Assembly: GCF_014194975.1 (NCBI RefSeq)
Contig: NZ_JACIAY010000014.1
Location: forward strand, 1 to 64,000
Reading direction: 5' to 3'
DNA: 64,000 bases
From: Sphingomonas sp. BK580
Lineage (GTDB): Bacteria > Pseudomonadota > Alphaproteobacteria > Sphingomonadales > Sphingomonadaceae
Within the stretch, counting starts at the first letter, position 1. Each line of letters begins with the position of its first letter. Under the pieces are notes generated by a model. That model searched no databases. It worked only from the letters and a program-made list of their open reading frames with translations, and was not told the DNA's origin. Positions 25,144 through 33,672 of this stretch are shown here, piece after piece. Position numbers and translations under genes: made by a program.

Positions 25144-25283
25144 ATCCTCCCTGCTCGCGGGGAGCGGGACCGCTCGCGAAGCGAGTGGTGGAGGGGGCGG
25201 CCTCAAACGAGAGGCCTCGTGAGCGAAGAGCCCCCTCCGTCAGTACTTCGCGCTGCCAGCTCGCCGTGCCGCGGAGGATCTCA
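25144..25283. repeat. Dispersed intergenic palindrome, family C
   Basis: It begins ATCCTCCCTGCTCGCGGGGA and ends CGTGCCGCGGAGGATCT. Inside are CCGCTCGCGAAGCGAGTGG and GAGCCCCCTCCGTCAG. Compare 13131 and 48831. Confidence 0.7.
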
Positions 25284-25286
25284 CGC

Positions 25287-25790
25287 TCACGCCGGCGAGT
25301 TCTCCGCCGTCGTCGCCACCTTGGCGTGGCTGCCCGACTCGCTCGCCTTGATCGTGCCGCCGAACAGCATCTTCACGCGCCCCGAGAGCGAGATGTCGCT
25401 CTCCCACAGCTCGGCGCTGTCGACGTCGACTCGCAGCAGCGCCAGGTTGGGGTCCTCACGGCCGCCCGGAAACCAGGCCTCGGCCTGCTTGTTCCAGAGC
25501 TTGTCGATCAGCGCGGGATCGTTGTCGATGCGCGCCTGCCCGTCCATGCAGGCGAAGAAGTCATGCCCCTTGGACACGTACTGCGCCATCACGCGCCCGC
25601 CGCCGGCGAGCCGATTGTCTTTGCCGACGAAGAAGAAGAGCGTGTCGACCTGATCCTCGTCGAGCTGCGCGGTGAGCGGTTCGCTGTGCGCCGAGCCGTC
25701 CGCCGGGCCGACCATGACGAACGGGCTGTCCGCCATCTTCTGCCACAGGTCGTGCTTGAGCTTGGTCGGGTCGGTGTTGGCGTCCGCCAT
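25287..25790 (-). CDS. Pyridoxamine 5'-phosphate oxidase-fold FMN-binding protein (general stress protein 26 type), 167 aa
   Basis: The split-barrel flavin fold shows KLKHDLWQKMADSPFVMVG at the N-terminus, TLFFFVGKDNRLAGGGRVMA in the middle, and WNKQAEAWFPGGREDPNLAL, a diagnostic region of the stress-protein-26 subfamily. These proteins bind FMN or FAD; some are linked to stress response. Physiological substrates are unknown. It is a single gene between two repeats. Confidence 0.9.
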   Translation of the reverse strand: MADANTDPTKLKHDLWQKMADSPFVMVGPADGSAHSEPLTAQLDEDQVDTLFFFVGKDNRLAGGGRVMAQYVSKGHDFFACMDGQARIDNDPALIDKLWNKQAEAWFPGGREDPNLALLRVDVDSAELWESDISLSGRVKMLFGGTIKASESGSHAKVATTAENSPA

Positions 25791-25870
25791 CTTGGGTCTC
25801 CTGTCGATGTGGACGGAGAACGAGAGCGCGTCGGGTTGGTTGCGGGAGGCGCGCCGCGCTGCGCGGGCGC

Positions 25871-25947
25871 GTGCTCCTGCGCACGCAGGGGCCCAGAGCC
25901 ACCAGCGCCACGCCTGCGGCCGTGGGCGCCGGCGTTCGCCGGAGCAC
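25871..25947. repeat. Dispersed intergenic palindrome, family A
   Basis: The arms GTGCTCCTGCGCACGCAGG and GCCGGCGTTCGCCGGAGCAC (diverged in the inner halves) enclose GGCCCAGAGCC..CGTGGGC. It lies between rpsD and the FMN-binding gene. Confidence 0.7.
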
Positions 25948-25972
25948 GTGACCCCGAAGCCGGGCGCAACGT

Positions 25973-25996
25973 AAAAACCCCGGCACGCGGCCGGGG
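25973..25996 (-). terminator. Rho-independent terminator after rpsD
   Basis: Read on the minus strand: CCCCGGC - CGCGT - GCCGGGG followed by TTTTT. It lies 67 bp beyond the rpsD stop. It is the clearest T-tailed terminator in the window. Confidence 0.92.
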
Positions 25997-26062
25997 TCCT
26001 CGGGGAAGGCGACGGCCCTCCCGCGCCACCCCGGCGATGCCGGGGCGACGGATTGGGTCAGG

Positions 26063-26677
26063 TCAGCGCGAGTAGAACTCGACGACCAGGTTCGGCTCCA
26101 TCTTCACCGGATAGGGCACCTCGTCCAGCGTCGGCACGCGGATGAAGGACACCTTCGCGGCGCCGTCGGGCGCGACGTAATCGGGCACCTCGCGCTCGGC
26201 GAGCTGCTGCGCCTCGAGCACCAGCGCCATCTCCTGCGCCTTGGTGCCGAGCGTGATCTCGTCGCCGACGTCGCACCGACGCGACGCGATGTTGCACTTC
26301 ACGCCGTTGACGCGGACGTGGCCGTGGCTGACCAGCTGGCGCGCGGCCCAGATCGTCGGCGCGAACTTGGCGCGATACACGATCGCGTCGAGGCGGCGCT
26401 CGAGCAGGCCGATGAGGTTCTGCGAGGTGTCGCCCTTCATGCGCGACGCCTCCTCATACGCGTGACGGAACTGCTTCTCGGTGACGTCGCCGTAATAGCC
26501 CTTGAGCTTCTGCTTGGCGCGCAGCTGGATGCCGAAGTCCGACATCTTGCCCTTGCGGCGCTGACCGTGCTGGCCCGGGCCGTACTCGCGCTTGTTGACC
26601 GGGCTCTTCGGCCGGCCCCAGATGTTCTCGCCGAGACGACGGTCGAGCTTGTACTTGGCGCTGCTGCGCTTCGACAT
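26063..26677 (-). CDS. rpsD: 30S ribosomal protein S4, 204 aa
   Basis: S4 nucleates assembly of the 30S body and binds 16S rRNA. The sequence begins MSKRSSAKYKLDRRLGENIW and has the S4 domain SHGHVRVNGVKCNIAS and the C-terminal MEPNLVVEFYSR. Like many alphaproteobacterial S4 proteins, it lacks the zinc-binding cysteines. It is a single gene with its own terminator, outside the large ribosomal operons. Confidence 0.98.
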   Translation of the reverse strand: MSKRSSAKYKLDRRLGENIWGRPKSPVNKREYGPGQHGQRRKGKMSDFGIQLRAKQKLKGYYGDVTEKQFRHAYEEASRMKGDTSQNLIGLLERRLDAIVYRAKFAPTIWAARQLVSHGHVRVNGVKCNIASRRCDVGDEITLGTKAQEMALVLEAQQLAEREVPDYVAPDGAAKVSFIRVPTLDEVPYPVKMEPNLVVEFYSR

Positions 26678-27057
26678 CAGATATTCCTAAGCAATGGCGT
26701 ACAACGTTGGTCCCGGTCATCGCGCCGCGTGATCCACGAGGTGGAAAGCGCAGGCCCGCCGCTTCACCGGGGTGCGGGGGCGATTGCGAAGCGGCGCGGG
26801 TAGCGGGGCGGGGCCACGAAGTCAAGTTCATGGCGCTTCGCGCGCGGCAGGAAGGCTGCGTCGACGATAGAGGCGGCTCGTCGATCCCCCCCCTTGCAAC
26901 GGGGACGGTGGCAGCGCGTCAGCGCTGCCGCAGGGGTGACCCGATCGGCGACGTCCACCGGCACTCACCATCGCCGACACCCAATCGTCAGGCCTTCGGC
27001 CTGCCACCTCCCGGTGCAGGGGAGAATGACCGAGTGGCTGTCGTCTGGCTCCGCCGA
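26678..27057. other. Intergenic region with family C-like repeat
   Basis: The first 200 bp hold the rpsD promoter region with no gene I can support. Bases about 26895-27030 are a repeat: AACGGGGACGGTGGCAGCGC, GTCAGCGCTGCCGCAGGGGT, then GCCTTCGGCCTGCCACCTCC and GGTGCAGGGGAGAATGA. The same word set occurs at 29205-29336 and 59457-59593. Confidence 0.6.
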
Positions 27058-27357
27058 TCATGCGTTGCGCGCGACGCTCTCCTTCATCCGCGCCAGCTGC
27101 TCGGGGCTGGCCTCGTGCTGGTGGCGATCCTTCCACTCGGCGTAGGGCATGCCGTAGATCGCCTCGCGCGCGGCGTCCTTGGGCAGCCCGCCGGCCTCAC
27201 CGACCCAGTCCGACAGGCAGTTGCGGCAGAAGCCCGCCAGCCCCATCAGGTCGACGTTCTGCGCGTCGGTGCGGTGGCGCAGGTGGCGCACCAGGCGCCG
27301 GAACGCCGCCGCGGCGGTCGCGTCGTCGAGCGTGTCGAGGGGGTCGCGCTGATCCAT
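27058..27357 (-). CDS. DUF1244 family protein, 99 aa
   Basis: The start is ATG 27357 (MDQRDPLDTL), because GGAG lies 6 bp upstream of it and directly abuts the other candidate, ATG 27363. The family core is present: FRRLVRHLRHRTDAQNVDLM, GLAGFCRNCLSDW with two Cys, then GMPYAEWKDRHQ. DUF1244 proteins are small and widespread in alpha- and gammaproteobacteria, with unknown function; the Cys pair may bind metal. It is divergent from pyk with 68 bp between starts. Confidence 0.9.
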   Translation of the reverse strand: MDQRDPLDTLDDATAAAAFRRLVRHLRHRTDAQNVDLMGLAGFCRNCLSDWVGEAGGLPKDAAREAIYGMPYAEWKDRHQHEASPEQLARMKESVARNA

Positions 27358-27425
27358 CTGCATCTCCGGATTTGATCCGGGCGCGTTAGTCGCTAAGGCG
27401 TCCGCGGCAAAGCAGGAAGGCGCAT

Positions 27426-28895
27426 GTGACCGAGACATCCGATACGATCGCCCCGCGCTCGCGCAAGGTCCGCGTACTCGCCACGCTAGGTCCGGCGAGC
27501 GACTCGCCCGAGATGATCGCCACGCTGTTCCAGGCGGGGGCGGACGCGTTCCGCATCAACATGAGCCACGGCGATCAGGCCTCCAAGGCGCAGATCATCC
27601 GCTCGATCCGCGCGCTGGAGGAGAAGTTCAAGCGACCCTCCACGATCCTGGCGGATCTGCAGGGGCCGAAGCTGCGCGTCGGCAAGTTCGCCGGCGGGCG
27701 GGTGATGCTGGAGCATGGCAGCACCTTCACGCTCGACCATGATCCGACGCCGGGCGACGCGACGCGCGTGCGGCTGCCGCACCGCGAGATCTTCGCCGCG
27801 ATCGAGCCCGGCGCGCGGTTGCTGCTCGACGACGGCAAATTGGTGCTGCGTGTCACCGACCACGACGAGAACCGTATCGTCACCACTGTCGAGATCGGCG
27901 GCCCGCTGAGCGACAACAAGGGGCTCAACGTCCCCGACGTGGTCGTTCCGATGGCGGCACTGACGGAGAAGGACCGCTCCGACCTCACCTTCGCGCTCGA
28001 GCAGGGCGTCGACTGGATCGCCTTGTCGTTCGTCCAACGTCCCGAGGACCTCGCCGAGGCGCGCAAGCTGATCGAGGGCAAGGCGGCGCTGCTCGCCAAG
28101 ATCGAGAAGCCGGCGGCGATCGAGCGGCTCGAGGAACTCGTCGACGCGTGCGACGGCGTCATGGTCGCGCGCGGCGACCTCGGCGTCGAGCTGCCGCCGC
28201 AGTCGGTCCCGCCGCTGCAGAAGCGCATCGTCGAGACCGCGCGGCGGATGGGCCGTCCGGTCGTGGTAGCGACGCAGATGCTCGAGTCGATGATCAAGAG
28301 CCCGTCGCCGACCCGCGCCGAGGTCTCCGACGTCGCCACTGCGATCTACGACGGCGCCGACGCGATCATGCTCTCGGCCGAGAGCGCGGCGGGCGACTGG
28401 CCGGTCGAGTCGGTGGCGATGATGAACGCGATCGGCGACGCGGTGGAGCGCGACCCGATGCACGGCGACCGGATCCACTTCACCGTCACGCGGCCCGACC
28501 CCACCACCGCCGACGCGCTGGCGGAATCGGCCAAGAACATCGCCGCGACGGTGTCCGCGGCGGCGATCATCTGCTTCACCAGCTCGGGTTCGACCGCGCG
28601 CCGCATCGCGCGCGAGCGACCCTCGGTGCCGATCCTGGTGCTCACCCCCAAGCGCGAGACCGCGCGGCGGCTCGGGCTGCTGTGGGGCACGCACAACGTC
28701 GTCACGCGCGACGTCGAGTCCTTCGAGGAGATGGTCGCCAAGGCGAAGCGGATCGCGCTGCGCCAGGGCATCGCGCAGGCGGGTGACCGCGTGATCGTCA
28801 TGGCGGGTGTGCCGTTCCGCACGCCCGGCTCGACCAACGTGCTCCACGTGGTGCGCATCATCGGCGACGAGTTGAAGGATTATCCTCGCGCGTGA
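27426..28895 (+). CDS. pyk: Pyruvate kinase, 489 aa
   Basis: It converts phosphoenolpyruvate and ADP to pyruvate and ATP, the last step of glycolysis and the Entner-Doudoroff route. The GTG start at 27426 has AGGAAGG upstream. The motifs ILADLQGPKLRVG, AKIEKPAAIERLEE (catalytic Lys), VMVARGDLGVELP and VVATQMLESMIKSPSPTRAE are all present. The C-terminal alpha/beta allosteric domain (about 355-489) is complete. Length is normal. Confidence 0.97.
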   Translation: MTETSDTIAPRSRKVRVLATLGPASDSPEMIATLFQAGADAFRINMSHGDQASKAQIIRSIRALEEKFKRPSTILADLQGPKLRVGKFAGGRVMLEHGSTFTLDHDPTPGDATRVRLPHREIFAAIEPGARLLLDDGKLVLRVTDHDENRIVTTVEIGGPLSDNKGLNVPDVVVPMAALTEKDRSDLTFALEQGVDWIALSFVQRPEDLAEARKLIEGKAALLAKIEKPAAIERLEELVDACDGVMVARGDLGVELPPQSVPPLQKRIVETARRMGRPVVVATQMLESMIKSPSPTRAEVSDVATAIYDGADAIMLSAESAAGDWPVESVAMMNAIGDAVERDPMHGDRIHFTVTRPDPTTADALAESAKNIAATVSAAAIICFTSSGSTARRIARERPSVPILVLTPKRETARRLGLLWGTHNVVTRDVESFEEMVAKAKRIALRQGIAQAGDRVIVMAGVPFRTPGSTNVLHVVRIIGDELKDYPRA

Positions 28896-28916
28896 GCCGC
28901 CGCGCGTGATGAGGCC

Positions 28917-28955
28917 GTGATCCGCGTCGATTTTGTCCAATTCGGCGCGGATCAC
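28917..28955. repeat. 10-bp stem hairpin downstream of pyk
   Basis: GTGATCCGCG and CGCGGATCAC are separated by an unusually A/T-rich 19-bp loop. It lies 21 bp past the pyk stop and has no T run. It may be an mRNA 3'-end hairpin or a protein site before the small gene at 29036. Confidence 0.5.
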
Positions 28956-29035
28956 GCGGGCACGGCACTTTCATCCAATAGCCCGGACGACCCCTCGCGC
29001 ATGAAGCGCGCGAACGGGGTGGGGAAGCAGCAAGA

Positions 29036-29188
29036 ATGTTACGCGAGGCGACGCACGAGCTCGTGCGCACCGAACTGGCGCGCGCGCGCCGCACCGCCGC
29101 GATGGTGACCGATCCGGTCTCCGCCGGCTCGCTGCGCCGCTACATCGGCGAGCTGGAAGGCGAGCTGCACCGCCGCTCGGCGCGATGA
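29036..29188 (+). CDS. Small basic helical protein, 50 aa
   Basis: ATG 29036 is preceded by GGGGAAG about 12 bp away. The product is one long charged helix: LREATHELVRTELARARRTA, then PVSAGSLRRYIGELEGELHR. It is rich in Arg, Glu and Ala with heptad-like Leu spacing and no TM segment. I do not recognise a named family. Composition and the start context look coding. It is too short to be certain. Confidence 0.55.
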   Translation: MLREATHELVRTELARARRTAAMVTDPVSAGSLRRYIGELEGELHRRSAR

Positions 29189-29204
29189 GGCCAAGATCCT
29201 TTTA

Positions 29205-29336
29205 CATGAGTGAAGGTGGCGCGCGTAGCGCGACCGGGGGGTGCCGACGCCGGTGAACTGGGCTCTCGATGCGAGCCGGTTCACCCCCTTTGTCAGGTCT
29301 TCGGCCTGCCACCTCCCCTTGCAGGCGAGGATAAGT
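29205..29336. repeat. Dispersed intergenic repeat, family C (GCCACCTCC subtype)
   Basis: It contains TGAAGGTGGCGCGCGTAGCG at the left and CAGGTCTTCGGCCTGCCACC then TCCCCTTGCAGGCGAGGATA at the right. It shares words with 26895-27030 and 59457-59593. It lies between the 50-aa gene and the convergent M14 gene. Confidence 0.6.
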
Positions 29337-29348
29337 GAGCGCCGCCGC

Positions 29349-30470
29349 TCACAACCCGTCGATCATCTCCGCGACCACCTCGAGGCACGACACGCCCAAA
29401 GCGCGGCTGCGCTCGGGGCTCCAGCCGAACGCGGCGTCGGGGTTGGGGTCGTGGTCCTTGAACGGCATCTCGAGCGTCACCGAGACCGCGCCGAAGCGCT
29501 CGGCGAGCTGGTTGGTCGACATCGACAGATTGGCCTTGCCGGGCGCCGAACGCTCATAGCCGAGCTCGGTCTGGAAATCGCGGCTGTGCGCCGCCAGCCG
29601 CCGGCCGAAGTCGTAGAATTTGGCGCCGTGCGCGTCGGTCCAGGAGGGGATGCCCTCGAAGCCAGCGATGAAGTTCGCCGGGATCGCCTCGTCGCCGTGG
29701 ACGTCCATCGCGAAGGTCACGCCCGTGCGGTCCATCTCGCGCAGGACGCACAGCACCTCGGGGCTGCGCTCCGGACTGGGCGCATGCCACTCGCGGTTGA
29801 GGTTCACCCCCGCGGCGTTGGTGCGCAGGTGGCCGCGGCGCGTGCCGTCGGGGTTCATGTTCGGCACGACATGGACCGTCGCCGCCCCCAGCAGCGGCGC
29901 GGCGGCGTCGCTGGTGAGCCAGTCGAGCGCGCCCTCCATCCAGAACTCGGTCATCGACTCGCCGGGGTGCTGGCGACCGTAGAGCCACACCTGCTTGGCG
30001 CCGCTGCCGACACGGAAATAATCGATCGCCTGGCCGTCAAGCGTGGTACCCAGCTCGCGGTGGGTCACGCCGGGGCGAGCCGCGATCCGCGCCACCAGCC
30101 GCGCGTGCATCTCCATCGTGAAGGGGGCGAAATAGGCGAACCAGGCGAGGTCGCCGCTGCCGGTCCAGTCGAAGGTGAGCACACCGCCGTCGTAGCGCGT
30201 GTCGATCATCCGCCACGCCGCCAGATCCGTCGAGGCGCGCGTGCGATAGCCGGGCCAGCCGAACGGATAGGCCGACTGCCCCGCGTTGACGATGCGGAAG
30301 GTCACTCGCTTGCCGCGCAGGCCGGCGGCGCGGAAGTAGAACCATTGGTAGAAGTCGGACTGATGGTCGCGCACGATCTCGAGATCGCAGGTCCAGTCGT
30401 CCCCCTCGCCGCTGAGCTCGATCAGGCGGATATTGCCGCCATCGAAGGCGGCGTTGATCTGTAGCGTCAT
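29349..30470 (-). CDS. M14-family zinc carboxypeptidase (cytosolic carboxypeptidase type), 373 aa
   Basis: An N-terminal beta domain (about 1-120, with DHQSDFYQWFYFRAAG and YPFGWPGYRTRAS) precedes the peptidase. This is the layout of the CCP/Nna1-like M14D group. Zinc ligands are in GRQHPGESMTEFWMEG (His, Glu) and AMDVHGDE (His). Substrate-binding residues are in MNPDGTRRGHLRTNAAGVNL and NREW, and the catalytic Glu is in VTLEMPFKDHD. There is no signal peptide, so it is cytosolic. Bacterial members cleave C-terminal residues from peptides; the target is unknown. Its start overlaps the stop of the DUF4136 lipoprotein gene (ATGA, 30467-30470). Confidence 0.93.
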   Translation of the reverse strand: MTLQINAAFDGGNIRLIELSGEGDDWTCDLEIVRDHQSDFYQWFYFRAAGLRGKRVTFRIVNAGQSAYPFGWPGYRTRASTDLAAWRMIDTRYDGGVLTFDWTGSGDLAWFAYFAPFTMEMHARLVARIAARPGVTHRELGTTLDGQAIDYFRVGSGAKQVWLYGRQHPGESMTEFWMEGALDWLTSDAAAPLLGAATVHVVPNMNPDGTRRGHLRTNAAGVNLNREWHAPSPERSPEVLCVLREMDRTGVTFAMDVHGDEAIPANFIAGFEGIPSWTDAHGAKFYDFGRRLAAHSRDFQTELGYERSAPGKANLSMSTNQLAERFGAVSVTLEMPFKDHDPNPDAAFGWSPERSRALGVSCLEVVAEMIDGL

Positions 30471-31066
30471 TTCACCTCGATCGTGCGCCCGGACTCGCCG
30501 GGAAAGTCCTTGAACAGCGCCGCGGCGAGCCGCGTGGCGACGGCATTGGCGTCCGCGTCGGGGGCAGTGGTGTCGGTGAGCGACTGCGCCTGGCCCTCCC
30601 AGATCGCGTTGGGGCCGCGCCGCAGCCGCACCGCCAGCTCGGTCACCACGCCGATGCGCTCGCGTGCGCCGCCGAGCGGGAAGCTGACGCCGCCGCCCAG
30701 CCCCGTGCCGCCGCGCCGCCCGCCGGAGAAGCCGCCGCCGCCGAGCCCGATCTGCACGGGCGAGCTGCGCGGCGGCAGCGGCCGGTCGGTGCGGGTGAAG
30801 CCCACGGTGGCGATATATTGCGCGGCGGTGCCGGGCGCGGGGCTGGTGAAGCCGTTGCGCAGCAGCTCGGCCTCCACCGCGGCGGCATAGGTCTTGTACT
30901 CGAGGCTGGGCGAGCCCGCGCCCTGGAGCGGCTCGACGCTGACGGTGCCGCGCTCGGCCACCGCGTCATAGTGGAAGCGAGTCGCCTCGACCGGGAAGCG
31001 CTGCGGCCCGGTGGCGCATGCCGCCAGCGGCGCGGCGGCGAGAAGGACGAGGACGACACGACGCAT
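30467..31066 (-). CDS. DUF4136-type lipoprotein, 199 aa
   Basis: The start is ATG 31066 (MRRVVLVLLAAAPLAACAT), with lipobox LAAC at about residue 17. The domain contains YDAVAERGTVSVEPLQ, SLEYKTYAAAVEAELLRNGF, a Gly-rich loop (GLGGGGFSGGRRGG) and VATRLAAALFKDFPGESG. DUF4136 proteins are envelope lipoproteins of unknown role. It is the first gene of a two-gene operon with the M14 carboxypeptidase. Confidence 0.85.
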   Translation of the reverse strand: MRRVVLVLLAAAPLAACATGPQRFPVEATRFHYDAVAERGTVSVEPLQGAGSPSLEYKTYAAAVEAELLRNGFTSPAPGTAAQYIATVGFTRTDRPLPPRSSPVQIGLGGGGFSGGRRGGTGLGGGVSFPLGGARERIGVVTELAVRLRRGPNAIWEGQAQSLTDTTAPDADANAVATRLAAALFKDFPGESGRTIEVK

Positions 31067-31411
31067 GACACATCCTTCGAAACGATCGTTGCGCCATAGC
31101 AACGCCGCAGCGCGTCGCAAGCTCCGCGGGGCGGGGGGCGATCGCCGGATCGAGCGCGACGCTCATTCCGTGAGCACCGTCCCCCTTCCGCTCGGGAAGG
31201 GACCATCGCGCGTCAGCGCGGTGGTGGAGCGGCGCTTCCACAAGCGCTGCGCGGCGCGGAGAGCCTCTCCACCGCTCGGCTGTGGCGGGCGGTCCCCCTC
31301 CTGGCCATGCGGGGAGGCTCGGGTCGCCGCGCCCCCGACTCGGTTGACTTTCCACCCCCCGCTCACTAGGCGGCGCGCTTTCCCTATTCTCTCGACAGAA
31401 GCGCCATCGCC
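31067..31411. other. Divergent intergenic region filled by a repeat
   Basis: The 345-bp gap between the divergent lipoprotein and rpmJ genes is mostly the family C repeat at 31179-31319. The last 80 bp before rpmJ are less GC-rich and probably hold its promoter. No gene seen. Confidence 0.55.
31179..31319. repeat. Dispersed intergenic palindrome, family C
   Basis: It starts GTCCCCCTTCCGCTCGGGAA. It includes CATCGCGCGTCAGCGCGGTG and GCGCTTCCACAAGCGCTGCG and ends CTGGCCATGCGGGGAGGCT. Confidence 0.7.
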
Positions 31412-31537
31412 ATGAAGATCCGCAACAGCCTCAAGTCGCTCAAGGACCGCCACCGCGACAATCGCGTGATCCGTCGCCGCGGCCGCACCTACGTGATCAA
31501 CAAGACCAATCGCCGCTTCAAGGCGCGCCAGGGCTGA
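31412..31537 (+). CDS. rpmJ: 50S ribosomal protein L36, 41 aa
   Basis: The product is MKIRNSLKSLKDRHRDNRVI followed by RRRGRTYVINKTNRRFKARQG, the 41-residue L36 form typical of alphaproteobacteria. It lacks the full set of zinc-binding Cys found in the 37-residue form. It is a single gene, as usual in this class, followed after 8 bp by the HAD hydrolase. Confidence 0.97.
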   Translation: MKIRNSLKSLKDRHRDNRVIRRRGRTYVINKTNRRFKARQG

Positions 31538-31545
31538 GCCCTGAC

Positions 31546-32172
31546 GTGACGTCGGCGGCCCGCGCCCCGACGGCGGTCATCTTCGACGTCGGGCACGTCC
31601 TCTACGACTGGGACCCGCGCGCGCTGTACGGGCGCCTGTTCGACGACGAGCGGGCGCTCGACTCGTTCCTGCGCGACGTCGCCACGCGCGAGTGGCATTT
31701 CCAGCATGACGCCGGCCGGCCTTTCGCCGAGACCAGTGCCGAGCTCGCCGCGCTGCACCCGCAGCACGCCGAGATGATCGCGCTCTGGGGTCCGCGCTTC
31801 GGCGAGCAGATCCCCGGGCCGATCCCCGGCATGCCCGCGCTGGTCGAGGAACTCGATGCGCGCGGCGTGCCGCTATTCGCGATCACCAACTTCTCGGGCG
31901 AGTTCTTCGCGCCGTTCCGCGCGCGGGAGGCGGCGCTGTTCGACCGCTTCCGCGACATCGTCGTCTCGGGCGACGAGCGCGTGGTGAAGCCCGACCCGGC
32001 GATCTTTCACCTCGCGCTGCGCCGCTTCGCGCTCGCCGCCGACCAGGCCTTCTTCGTCGACGACAACGAAGCGAACGTCCTCGCCGCCCGTGCGCTCGGC
32101 ATCCGCTCGCACCTGTTCGCCGGTGCGGACGCGCTGCGCGCCGAGCTGACCGCGCTCGGCCTGCTCGGCTGA
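31546..32172 (+). CDS. HAD-IA family hydrolase, 208 aa
   Basis: It has the four HAD motifs: AVIFDVGHVLYDWD (nucleophile Asp and acid/base region; the second Asp is replaced by Gly-His at DVGHV, as in the YihX group), AITNFSGEFF (motif II Thr-Asn), VVKPDPAIF (Lys) and FVDDNEANVLAA (Asp pair). The helical cap lies at about 20-85. YihX-like members dephosphorylate sugar phosphates such as alpha-glucose-1-phosphate; here the substrate is unknown. The GTG start lies just 8 bp after rpmJ. Confidence 0.9.
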   Translation: MTSAARAPTAVIFDVGHVLYDWDPRALYGRLFDDERALDSFLRDVATREWHFQHDAGRPFAETSAELAALHPQHAEMIALWGPRFGEQIPGPIPGMPALVEELDARGVPLFAITNFSGEFFAPFRAREAALFDRFRDIVVSGDERVVKPDPAIFHLALRRFALAADQAFFVDDNEANVLAARALGIRSHLFAGADALRAELTALGLLG

Positions 32173-32174
32173 GC

Positions 32175-33086
32175 ATGGCCGCGTCGGTATCGGGCGCGGT
32201 ACCGCCGCGCCACCTGCTGCTCGCGCTCGCCGTCGTGGCGGTGTGGGGCACCAATTTCGTCGTGATCCGCGCCGCGCTCGACGTGCTGCCGCCGCTCGCC
32301 TTCGCCGCCTGCCGCTTCGCGCTCGCCTTCCTGCCCGCGCTGTTCGTGCCGCGCCCCAAGGTGACGTGGCGCTCGCTCGCCGCCTATGGGCTGCTGATCG
32401 GCGCGGGACAGTTCGGGCTGCTGTTCCTCGCCATGGACGGCTGGATCTCGCCCGGCCTGGCGAGCCTGGTGGTGCAGAGCCAGGTGTTCTTCACCATCGG
32501 CCTCGCGATCGCGCTGAGCGGCGAGCGCGTCCGCGCCTATCAGCTCGGCGCCCTGGTGCTGGCGAGCGCGGGCATCCTGACCATCCTCGTCCACAACGAC
32601 CGTGCCGCCACCCCGCTGGGGATCGCGCTGACGATCGCGGCGGCGATCAGCTGGGCGGGCGGCAACCAGGTCGCCAGGGCGAGCGGCACCACCGACATGC
32701 TCGGCTTCGTCGTCTGGTCGAGCGCCTTCGCGGTGCCGCCGCTGGTCGCCGCCGCGCTGCTGCTCGAGGGCGCGGCCCCGATCGTGGAGGCGGTGCACCG
32801 CGCCGGCCCGGCCGTGTGGGCCGCGGTGGTGTGGCAGGCGGTCGGCAACACCCTGTTCGGCTACGCCGCCTGGGGCTGGCTGCTGGCGCGTCATCCCGCC
32901 GCGACGATCACGCCGAGCGCGATGCTGGTGCCGGTGTTCGGCATGGGCACCTCGGCGCTGCTGCTCGGTGAGCCGCTGCCGGGATGGAAGCTGCTCGCCG
33001 CCGCGTTGGTGCTCGGCGGGCTCGCGCTCAACCTGCTGTGGCCGCGCGTCAGCGGCTATCCGTGGCGGCGCGGCGCGGCGGGCTGA
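32175..33086 (+). CDS. EamA/DMT family transporter, 303 aa
   Basis: Ten hydrophobic segments form two EamA halves. The first starts LLLALAVVAVWGTNFVVIRA and the second ITIAAAISWAGGNQVARASG. The PxxLAFxRF-type LPPLAFAACRFALAFLP is also typical. Members export amino acids or other small metabolites. The start is 2 bp after the HAD gene stop. The substrate cannot be inferred. Confidence 0.93.
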   Translation: MAASVSGAVPPRHLLLALAVVAVWGTNFVVIRAALDVLPPLAFAACRFALAFLPALFVPRPKVTWRSLAAYGLLIGAGQFGLLFLAMDGWISPGLASLVVQSQVFFTIGLAIALSGERVRAYQLGALVLASAGILTILVHNDRAATPLGIALTIAAAISWAGGNQVARASGTTDMLGFVVWSSAFAVPPLVAAALLLEGAAPIVEAVHRAGPAVWAAVVWQAVGNTLFGYAAWGWLLARHPAATITPSAMLVPVFGMGTSALLLGEPLPGWKLLAAALVLGGLALNLLWPRVSGYPWRRGAAG

Positions 33087-33153
33087 GCCGCGGCGACGGA
33101 ACGATCCCGCGCCCGTCTCGCTTGATGGCGGCACAGTCACGGGAGCAGCTAGC

Positions 33154-33531
33154 ATGGAAGACGGTCGCGTGTGGGCGTTCGAGGAGAGCCTGTGGACCGC
33201 CGACGCGGAACACTATCGCGAGTCGATCGACGAGTCGGCGCTGATGGTGGTGCCGCAGCCGCCCTATGTGCTCGAGAGCGACGCGGCGGTGGAGGCGGTG
33301 AGCCGGACGCCGCGCTGGGACGAGGTCCGCTTCAGCGACCAGCGCATCGTGCGCCCGCAGGAGGGGCTGATCGTGGTGGCCTATAAGGTCGAGGCGTCAA
33401 AGAGTGGGGGAGAGACCTATGTCGCGCACTGCACCTCGACCTATCGCCGCATCGAGCACGAGCGCTGGACGGTGGTGCAGCACCAGCAGACTCCGCCGCT
33501 GGTGGCGGAGGCGCAGCTCGAGGCGGAGTGA
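33154..33531 (+). CDS. NTF2-like / DUF4440 fold protein, 125 aa
   Basis: ATG 33154 has GGGAG 8 bp upstream. The product MEDGRVWAFEESLWTADAEH is followed by YVLESDAAVEAVSRTPRWDE, VRFSDQRIV, LIVVAYKVEA and YVAHCTSTYRRIEHERWTVV, the cone-shaped SnoaL/DUF4440 layout. Such small proteins act as binding scaffolds or enzymes; the role here is unknown. Confidence 0.85.
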   Translation: MEDGRVWAFEESLWTADAEHYRESIDESALMVVPQPPYVLESDAAVEAVSRTPRWDEVRFSDQRIVRPQEGLIVVAYKVEASKSGGETYVAHCTSTYRRIEHERWTVVQHQQTPPLVAEAQLEAE

Positions 33532-33548
33532 GGTGTCGGTAATCGCGT

Positions 33549-33662
33549 AAGTCGTTCCCTTTCAGGGGCAGGGTCGGGGTGGGGCGCTTCCGCAGGCGCG
33601 GCGTTCGCGGACCCGCTCCACACCCCACACCCCACACCTCTCCTGAAGGGGAGGGGAGCATC
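33549..33662. repeat. Dispersed intergenic palindrome, family C
   Basis: It includes CGTTCCCTTTCAGGGGCAG, GGTGGGGCGCTTCCGCAGG and CACCTCTCCTGAAGGGGAGG. It lies between convergent genes. Compare 10303 and 20129. Confidence 0.6.
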
Positions 33663-33672
33663 GGTCCGCCCC

